Source: Bacteroidales bacterium (GTDB taxonomy: Bacteria; Bacteroidota; Bacteroidia; Bacteroidales; UBA10428). Taken from it: 5,315 nucleotides of DNA. The stretch spans positions 1-5,315 of the forward strand of contig JAFGOZ010000630.1 of the NCBI GenBank assembly GCA_016926235.1, written 5' to 3'. Below are positions 1 through 5,315 of this stretch, piece after piece. The notes beneath the pieces are model-generated. The model worked only from the letters and a program-made list of their open reading frames with translations, ran no database searches and had not been told where the DNA came from. Position 1 is the first letter of the stretch; each line of letters starts with the position of its first letter. A program made the translations under genes and the position numbers.

Positions 1-573
1 ATGAAGATCTCCAAACTTAGATATGGTTTCATCTTTGATAAAGAGATCTTCAACCCATGTATTTCCCTGATCGGTCGAATATTGAATATAAAACCAGATA
101 TGTCTTTGTTCATTAGAAGATACATCCGGTGAAGCTTCAATATAGAGTTTCTCTAAATTTTCCAGGTATGGACAAATAATATAGCACATTCTAGCCGAAT
201 CGGTATTTAAATACCTTGTTTTTCCGATTTCAATATACCCTTGCGCCACCAATGAGAGCTCATGGGTCAATTCATCATCAGCATTCTTTGCCCAGCAATC
301 GGGCATAATCATGCATTTTGCATACGTGAAACCTTGCTGTTTTCCATTCTCATTATGATGAGCATCATCGTAATAATCCAAACATCCGTTATAAAACTCA
401 TCAATGCCATCTTCATTTTCATCTTTCCAAACACCACCGATATAATAACCGGTATCAGCAGGAATTAGAGCTGAAGGATCGAGTGTAATCTCCTCTGCAC
501 GTAAACTTGTGCAGAATGCTACTATAACAGCAGCAATTGCAATTTTTAAAAGTAAATGTTTCTTCATAGTCAT
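1..573 (-). CDS. Secreted protein of unknown family, 3' end cut off by the window edge
   Basis: The frame is open from the ATG at 573-571 to the left edge with no stop, giving 191 residues; a second in-frame ATG at 567-565 gives 189 (MTMKK versus MKK). Neither start has a Shine-Dalgarno sequence; MKK is the more typical signal-peptide start, so the choice is open. Numbering from 567, residues 1-24 form a signal peptide: KK, a hydrophobic core at 5-19, then a probable signal peptidase I site after LRA. Cys19 lies in a poor lipobox (VAFC), so a lipoprotein is unlikely. Residues 49-57 (DENEDGIDE) resemble a calcium-binding DxNxDG loop. Residues 164-171 (STDQGNTW) match the Asp-box pattern SxDxGxTW, inside a stretch from about 110 that reads like a beta-sandwich. 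The mature part has five cysteines (62, 85, 91, 128, 132). The gene follows susD by 64 bp on the same strand, which suggests an exported glycan-binding protein or the N-terminal domain of a glycan-degrading enzyme. That role is inference; I do not recognise the family. Confidence 0.82.
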   Translation of the reverse strand, partial: MTMKKHLLLKIAIAAVIVAFCTSLRAEEITLDPSALIPADTGYYIGGVWKDENEDGIDEFYNGCLDYYDDAHHNENGKQQGFTYAKCMIMPDCWAKNADDELTHELSLVAQGYIEIGKTRYLNTDSARMCYIICPYLENLEKLYIEASPDVSSNEQRHIWFYIQYSTDQGNTWVEDLFIKDETISKFGDLH

Positions 574-637
574 ATGTTTTAAAATAAATTAATAAATTTT
601 CTATTTTCTATTTTCTATTTTCTATAAATTAATTTTT
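574..637 (-). other. AT-rich gap between the susD-like gene and the next gene, probably within one transcript
   Basis: These 64 bp are almost entirely A and T. Apart from the heptamer array they hold a short AT palindrome (AAATTAATTT, 626-635) next to the susD stop codon. No GC-rich stem followed by a T-run is present, so there is no sign of an intrinsic terminator. No TTTG at -33 or TAnnTTTG at -7, as used by the Bacteroidota primary sigma factor, was found on the coding strand. The likely reading is an untranslated spacer inside an operon, with an A/T-rich leader for the downstream gene in place of a Shine-Dalgarno site. Confidence 0.55.
597..625 (-). repeat. Tandem heptanucleotide repeat, about 4.1 copies
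   Basis: Seen directly: on the plus strand a TTTT lead-in at 597-600 is followed by three perfect CTATTTT units (601-607, 608-614, 615-621) and a partial CTAT (622-625), so the whole 29 bp has period 7. On the coding strand the unit is TAGAAAA. It lies in the gap between the susD-like stop codon and the next gene, ending 23 bp before the ATG at 573. Because 7 is not a multiple of 3, the TAG in successive units falls in all three forward frames. It is not a GC-rich hairpin and contains no TTTG, so it looks like neither a terminator nor a standard Bacteroidota promoter box. The function is unknown. Confidence 0.9.
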
Positions 638-2428
638 TTAATCTGCCAATGGATCAAAAGGATTATATCCTCCCCAGTTTATGGTTTGCTGCAGATTAGG
701 ATTCTTTTCCAAATCATCTACATGAATAAAATAAAAGTTATATTTTGGCTGTAAATAATTAATAACTCTTTCTTCATCTAAATCTATGTTATAGATTGTA
801 TTGAAAAAATCATCATATTGCGTATCGAAATCAATAGTATCAGCAATTACATTTTCAAAATGAGCATATATCGAATCACCTATTATACCAGGATCGAGAG
901 ACTTGATATAAGCAGTATCTAACAATGTTGCAATCCCATGCCTTTTGGTGCCATTTATTTTTGGTGTATTGTTTAAATCATTTATATACATATTTCTCCG
1001 TCTTAAATCCCAATGCCTCTTATTTTCAAATGCCAGTTCAATTTTACGTTCTAGCATAACTGCTTCTACCATTTCTTCGCTGGTTGTTGCCGTAATGCCA
1101 TAAGAACCATCCCCAACTTCAATACCTGCTCTTTGCCTGATTAATATTAGTAAATCCCGTGCTTCCGCAATATTTTCAATCTCTGCAGCACATTCAGCAA
1201 GGTTTAAATATACTTCAGCCAAACGAATTTCAATCCAATCGGTTGGAGTTCTTTTTACATCGGTATTAGCTATTTGTGTATCAATATTTTTTCTGCAGTA
1301 AAATCCCGTAGATGTAAATCCTTCAGCAACCGATGGCCTTTCTTGTGTATTCGCCAGGTATGTCCATTGCCTTCTTTTAATTTCATTGTTAAGTTCCCAA
1401 ATACAGCCATTATAAGCGACTGTCGCATAAAACCTGGGATCACGGTCTTTCCAGTAATAAATACTATCATAATCAGGATGATTATTAATGGGCTTTCCGT
1501 CCTTCATTGGGAAAGATTTCACAAATTCCCAATTTGGGGCATTACTGACTATATCTTTAGCATCACTCTGGCTTCTCGGCCTTACTTTGTCTTCATAATT
1601 ATGGCTTTTGTTAATTTCATTATAGACAGTTATAAATATGGCTTCACTGGTTTCTTCTTCATCAATAAATATATTTTCAAAATCATCGTATAATTCATAT
1701 CCATCCTCTTCACACATTTCTCTGGCAACTTGATTAGCATCATAAGCAGTTTGCCATCTTTCCTGTAAATTATCCGGATTAAACTGGGGGCTTGCATAAA
1801 ATAACAATACACGCCCCTTTAAGGCGGCAGCAGCTCCCCTGGTAATCCTTCCCCTCTCACTCTCTGTCCATTGTGCCGGTAATAATTCAATTGCCTGGTC
1901 TAAATCCGATATGATCTGGTTTACACATTCTCTTGCCGAATTTCTTTTAACAAGTAAACTTTCATAATCAAAGGGATCTTGCACATGTAAAATAATTGGA
2001 ACTCCACCATAATAAATAACTAAATTCCAATATACCCATGCCCTTAAAAAATATGCCTGACCTTTAATTAGATTCCGAACTTCTTCTTCTAAGCTTCCTT
2101 TATCAATATCATCTATTAAAAGGTTTAATTCTTTTATATGACCGTAAGTTATACTTCCAAAATTACCCAATACAGCACTATTTGACAGTTCACCATACAT
2201 CATGTTACCTGTTCCTGCGCCAGAACATTCATCGGAGGTCTCTGTATTTTCAGTTCCATCAAAACCAGGTAAAGTAACATTATATTCCCTATTTAAATAT
2301 AAATTTGCTAAATTTTCGTCTTTCCATATATCTTCGCTATCAATCGCATTTAATTCTTTTTTATCCAAGACTTTTTCACAACCAAAGAATATTATTGGAA
2401 AAAGTATTATAATTATATTTCTTTTCAT
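638..2428 (-). CDS. susD-like: SusD/RagB-family outer-membrane glycan-binding lipoprotein
   Basis: A complete 596-residue protein, within the usual size for the family. SusD-like lipoproteins bind oligosaccharides at the cell surface and cap the partner SusC-like barrel. Residues 1-17 are a lipoprotein signal: MKRN, a hydrophobic run and a lipobox ending FFGC, with Cys17 as the lipidated residue; the charged EK and DKKE that follow suit surface export. The N-terminal SusD domain shows the family's helical (TPR-like) signature at 120-147 (IKGQAYFLRAWVYWNL, then YYGGVPIIL) and the helix RGAAAALKGRVLLFYASP at 197-214. The C-terminal RagB/SusD domain shows WIEIRLAEVYLNLAEC (398-413), then LERKIELAFENKRHWDLRR (459-477), and near the end NPNLQQTINWGGYNPF. 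The ATG at 2428 is chosen because the signal peptide begins there; upstream is only an A-rich leader. It starts 18 bp after the susC-like stop, so the two are almost certainly co-transcribed. No frame damage is seen. The bound glycan cannot be read from sequence alone. Confidence 0.96.
   Translation of the reverse strand: MKRNIIIILFPIIFFGCEKVLDKKELNAIDSEDIWKDENLANLYLNREYNVTLPGFDGTENTETSDECSGAGTGNMMYGELSNSAVLGNFGSITYGHIKELNLLIDDIDKGSLEEEVRNLIKGQAYFLRAWVYWNLVIYYGGVPIILHVQDPFDYESLLVKRNSARECVNQIISDLDQAIELLPAQWTESERGRITRGAAAALKGRVLLFYASPQFNPDNLQERWQTAYDANQVAREMCEEDGYELYDDFENIFIDEEETSEAIFITVYNEINKSHNYEDKVRPRSQSDAKDIVSNAPNWEFVKSFPMKDGKPINNHPDYDSIYYWKDRDPRFYATVAYNGCIWELNNEIKRRQWTYLANTQERPSVAEGFTSTGFYCRKNIDTQIANTDVKRTPTDWIEIRLAEVYLNLAECAAEIENIAEARDLLILIRQRAGIEVGDGSYGITATTSEEMVEAVMLERKIELAFENKRHWDLRRRNMYINDLNNTPKINGTKRHGIATLLDTAYIKSLDPGIIGDSIYAHFENVIADTIDFDTQYDDFFNTIYNIDLDEERVINYLQPKYNFYFIHVDDLEKNPNLQQTINWGGYNPFDPLAD
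2378..2428 (-). other. Lipoprotein signal peptide of the SusD-like protein, with its start region
   Basis: The 17 codons from the ATG end at the Cys codon (2380-2378). The n-region has K2 and R3, the h-region runs I5 to F15, and the lipobox reads F-F-G-C, with Gly at -1 as signal peptidase II prefers. The 18 bp between the susC-like stop and this ATG (CCTTAATAAAATAAGACG) lacks a clear GGAGG-type site, as is common in Bacteroidota. Outer-membrane anchoring follows from family knowledge. Confidence 0.85.
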
Positions 2429-2446
2429 CGTCTTATTTTATTAAGG

Positions 2447-5315
2447 TTATAGAGTAAAGTTTATTCCAAAGTTATAGGTACGCATCATGGGATAGTCATA
2501 AGCCCTTGAAACGCTCGGATCCTTATGATCAAAAGGATTAATAATGGTCCAAATATTTCCAGCAGTAAAGAATAAACGTAATTCAGGGATTTTCCATTTC
2601 ACAGTTAAATTTGCTGGTAACCTGTACGAAATATTAATGGTAGTTAAACGTAGCGTATGCCCGTCACGCATCCAGAATGTAGAATTCTGCTCCGCCAATC
2701 CGTAATTATATGGTCTGGGATATCCGGCATCGGGATTTTCGGGAGTCCAGTAATCACTCCAGAATCCAAAAACATTTGAAGCTATTCCTTCTTCGGGATC
2801 AGGAAGAGCCTGTTCATCTTTACTAATAAACACCTTATGTCCGAAGGCTCCGCTAAATGTTAAATCAACTTTCAATCCTTTATAGGATGCGCCTAATGAA
2901 AATCCGTAATAATAAGGTGGATTTGTATACTCTGCTATTATTGTCATATCGTCACCATTTATGGTATCGTTTGGCGGGGTATAAGCTAATTTATTTGTTG
3001 CCGAATCTATATAATGATTTCCTCTAACATCTTTATAATACAACATACCTAATTGTGGCTCTAAATATCTTTCACCTTGTTCTATCCTGTAATTGGGATG
3101 CTCTGCCAATATAGCATCCAGTTCTTCCTGTGTATTTATAACTCCTAAACAAATATAGCCCGGCTGGTTACTGTCATCATTTTTAAGCTCATCTTTCCAG
3201 CTACCCACAACCGTAGGATTCTGGAAAAGCTTTAAAGGCCGTGCTTTATCCCATGAGAAATTACCTTTTGCATAGTAACGAAGATCATTTCCGATTTTTC
3301 CGTTATAACCTAACTCAAGTTCGAAACCTTTTGCGTACATTTCCCCATAGTTCTCTTCCGGAAAATTTCCTGTAATTCCAAAAGTTGTAGGAATTGTTGA
3401 TTGCCGTTTATTTAATATATCATAAGTAAATCTGTAATAATAATCCATACCTAATATAATATGTTCTTCAAAAAAGCGTATATCCATACCAATATTGTAT
3501 GACCTTGTTTTTTGCCATGTGACTTTTGGAACAGATACTCCTTCATGCTTTGCTTTAATACCATTTGTTTGTGTTTGTCCAAATACTGCTCCAACTTCAT
3601 CACCCTTATATTGTAATTTCCACATAAACGGATCAACATTGTCATTCCCTACTAAGCCAGCAGAACCCCTGAATTTTAAAAAACTAATAAATGAAATATT
3701 GTTTTTGAAGAATTGTTCTTCGGAAACAACCCAGCCAGTCGAAACAGAAGGAAAGAAACCCCAACGGTAATCGGGATGCCATTTCGGGGATGCCTCATAC
3801 CGGAATGTGGCTTCAACCAGATATTTCTGTGCATAGCTATAATTAATACGGCCTATATAACCTAAATTTCCTTTCTGCTTTGCACTTGATCCATTCTCCA
3901 AATTACTTTTCCTGTAAGCCCATAAATATTCATATCCCCTGACATCTGCACCTCCTTCTACCCTTGTCCAGTAACCTTCGCTTTCACTCTCACTTTGTTC
4001 ATAAACCAATAATGCAGCAATATCATGTTTGCCAATTGTACGGTTATAGTTAATTGATGTATTAAGCTGGTATTCCTTATCCATATCCGTGCTTTCTTGT
4101 AATCCTTCAGTATTATCATAGAATCTAGACTTTTCTGGTGGTAAAGTATCAATAATAATATGCCTGTGACTTCCGGTAGTTTTAAATAAAAATTGTTCAT
4201 AATTCTGGGCATATTGCTTGCCTCTTCCAAAACCTTCAGTTAAACTGTATTGCAATCTTATTTTAAGTCCTTTAATAAATGGAATTTTATATTCCAAAGA
4301 TCCCTGGATATTTATATCTTTTGAATTTGCCGATTTATAGCTTCCCGATTCCAATAAAGCATAAGGATTAGAGGATATCCAGTTGTCTACAGGATAACCA
4401 TCAATTGTCGGCGGAACCCAGGGAAGGGCAGTTAAGGCCTGTTTGTAAGTTTCTCTAAGTACATCTTCCTGCGATTCACCAGAAAAATAGGGTTGTTTTT
4501 TAGAGCTTTGATAATAATTTATTCCTAATGAAGCAGTCAGGTCATCTGTAATTTTCGCATCCAAACTGGTTCTCAATGAGTATTTTTGATAATATAAATT
4601 ATCTAGACTACCTGTAATGTTGTGATATGAAGCCCCAGTAAAATAATTCACTTTTTCCGTTCCACCACTCACATTGAAAGTATGTTTTGCCTGGTAGGCA
4701 TTTTTCCAGAGCTCATCAATCCAATTATAGCTGTTAGTATCAAAATGCTCCATTTCATCTTCGGAATAATAATCATACCTACTTGGTTTATTACCATCCA
4801 TTTTCCACAGATCTAAAATGTCATTCCACATGGTTGCCAGTTCACGTGCATTTAACATTTCGGGGAACTGTGTAGCTTTCGCAATACCAAATGTCCCGCT
4901 GTAATTTACTTTTGTTTTTCCCTGTATACCATGTTTTGTTTCTACTAAAACCACTCCTCCAACTGCCCTGATACCATATACCGCAGCAGCAGCATCTTTA
5001 AGTATAGAAATACTTTTTACTTCAGATGGATCTAATAAATCAAAAGCCTTTTTATCCCTGATTACTCCATCAATTACAAAAAGAGGATCTTCCCTAGCCC
5101 TGCTGTAACTTGATACTGTCCTTATTCGAAAAGTAGTTTCTGCTCCAGGTATTCCGGTTGATTGCCCGACTTTAACACCAACCAGCCTGCCTTCCAAAGC
5201 AGATGAAAGATTACCAACTGTAACATCCTCAATTTCATCTGCTTTAATATCAGTAACTGCTCCGGTTAAGTTTGCCCTTTTCACACTTCCATAACCAATT
5301 ACAACCACTTCATCA
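2447..5315 (-). CDS. susC-like: SusC/RagA-family TonB-dependent outer-membrane transporter, 5' end missing
   Basis: The visible part is 955 residues plus a stop, and the frame stays open past the right edge. The first residues (DEVVVIGYGSVKRANLTGAV) are the classic start of the SusC plug, read as the TonB-box region. The GTG codon at 5308 is therefore internal, not a true start; the signal peptide and the usual carboxypeptidase-regulatory-like domain, roughly 100-140 residues, should lie beyond the edge. In visible numbering, plug motifs are GRLVGVKVGQSTGIPGA (42-58), RIRTVSSY (63-70), PLFVIDGVIRD (77-87), LDPSEVKSISILKDAAAAVYG (94-114) and GGVVLVETKHG (119-129). The rest is a beta-barrel rich in aromatic, alternating strands. 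It ends with the family's closing motifs: RLTTINISYRLP, FFTAGNIWTIINPFDHKDP (about 915-933) and YPMMRTYNFGINFTL. Family role: TonB-powered import of glycan oligomers with the SusD-like partner encoded 18 bp downstream. Intact through the C-terminus; the last residue is Leu rather than the commoner Phe. Promoter and regulator are outside the window. Confidence 0.96.
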   Translation of the reverse strand, partial: DEVVVIGYGSVKRANLTGAVTDIKADEIEDVTVGNLSSALEGRLVGVKVGQSTGIPGAETTFRIRTVSSYSRAREDPLFVIDGVIRDKKAFDLLDPSEVKSISILKDAAAAVYGIRAVGGVVLVETKHGIQGKTKVNYSGTFGIAKATQFPEMLNARELATMWNDILDLWKMDGNKPSRYDYYSEDEMEHFDTNSYNWIDELWKNAYQAKHTFNVSGGTEKVNYFTGASYHNITGSLDNLYYQKYSLRTSLDAKITDDLTASLGINYYQSSKKQPYFSGESQEDVLRETYKQALTALPWVPPTIDGYPVDNWISSNPYALLESGSYKSANSKDINIQGSLEYKIPFIKGLKIRLQYSLTEGFGRGKQYAQNYEQFLFKTTGSHRHIIIDTLPPEKSRFYDNTEGLQESTDMDKEYQLNTSINYNRTIGKHDIAALLVYEQSESESEGYWTRVEGGADVRGYEYLWAYRKSNLENGSSAKQKGNLGYIGRINYSYAQKYLVEATFRYEASPKWHPDYRWGFFPSVSTGWVVSEEQFFKNNISFISFLKFRGSAGLVGNDNVDPFMWKLQYKGDEVGAVFGQTQTNGIKAKHEGVSVPKVTWQKTRSYNIGMDIRFFEEHIILGMDYYYRFTYDILNKRQSTIPTTFGITGNFPEENYGEMYAKGFELELGYNGKIGNDLRYYAKGNFSWDKARPLKLFQNPTVVGSWKDELKNDDSNQPGYICLGVINTQEELDAILAEHPNYRIEQGERYLEPQLGMLYYKDVRGNHYIDSATNKLAYTPPNDTINGDDMTIIAEYTNPPYYYGFSLGASYKGLKVDLTFSGAFGHKVFISKDEQALPDPEEGIASNVFGFWSDYWTPENPDAGYPRPYNYGLAEQNSTFWMRDGHTLRLTTINISYRLPANLTVKWKIPELRLFFTAGNIWTIINPFDHKDPSVSRAYDYPMMRTYNFGINFTL

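Noticed and set aside
262..468. 68-residue open frame on the plus strand opposite the third gene
   Set aside because: It is antisense to the open frame that carries a signal peptide and coherent motifs; its hydrophobic look comes from the complement of Asp/Glu/Asn codons.
511..513. Cys19 of the third protein as a lipoprotein attachment site
   Set aside because: The preceding residues are V-A-F, and Phe at -1 does not fit a signal peptidase II lipobox; the LRA site a few residues later fits signal peptidase I better.
626..635. AAATTAATTT palindrome near the susD stop as a possible terminator
   Set aside because: It is a short AT-only palindrome with no GC stem or loop, too weak for an intrinsic terminator; such palindromes are expected by chance in AT-rich spacer DNA.
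1270..1470. Same-strand overlapping short frames within susD and susC (also 1630-1812, 3451-3645, 3958-4230)
   Set aside because: Each lies out of frame within a continuous, family-matching coding sequence, so they are chance open frames rather than nested genes or remnants of a frameshift.
1274..1693. 139-residue open frame on the plus strand inside the susD-like gene
   Set aside because: It lies wholly antisense to a well-supported SusD coding region, has no recognisable domain or start signal, and its Ile/Phe-rich composition is what the reverse of this AT-rich gene would give.
2202..2444. 80-residue plus-strand frame across the start of the susD-like gene
   Set aside because: Its hydrophobic C-terminus is the reverse complement of the SusD signal-peptide region; there is no independent support.
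3495..3770. 91-residue plus-strand frame inside the susC-like gene
   Set aside because: It is a shadow frame of the conserved TonB-dependent barrel, with no domain and no start signal.

Overview
The window is about 5.3 kb of AT-rich DNA in which all real coding sequence lies on the minus strand. It shows three consecutive genes of a Bacteroidota polysaccharide-utilisation locus (PUL). Read in the direction of transcription (right to left), these are a SusC-family TonB-dependent outer-membrane transporter that lacks its 5' end (2447-5315), a complete SusD/RagB-family glycan-binding lipoprotein (638-2428), and the first 190 or so residues of an unidentified secreted protein that runs off the left edge (1-573). 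The SusC/SusD pair, the absence of Shine-Dalgarno-like sequence before the visible starts, and the low GC all point to Bacteroidota. I cannot assign a genus.

Layout: only 18 bp separate susC from susD, and 64 bp separate susD from the third gene. I see no GC-rich hairpin with a T-run in either gap, so one transcript entering from beyond the right edge is the simplest reading. The susD-third gene gap carries a clean 29-bp tandem array of a 7-bp unit (TAGAAAA on the coding strand), which is the only non-coding structure that stands out. No gap exceeds 300 bp. No tRNA, rRNA, CRISPR array, insertion sequence or riboswitch was recognised.

How the parts work together: SusD-like lipoproteins sit as a lid on the extracellular face of SusC-like barrels, and the pair imports oligosaccharides using TonB energy. 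The gene after susD in such operons usually encodes a surface glycan-binding protein or a glycan-degrading enzyme. The visible part of the third protein has a signal peptide, an acidic DxNxDG loop resembling calcium-binding loops, and one Asp-box-like motif (STDQGNTW). This suits an exported, carbohydrate-related protein but does not identify an enzyme family, and the glycan substrate cannot be told from this window.

I do not see an undescribed biological system here. The points most worth a second look are the truncated third gene, which is easily missed because it has no stop codon in the window, and the heptanucleotide repeat just upstream of it.
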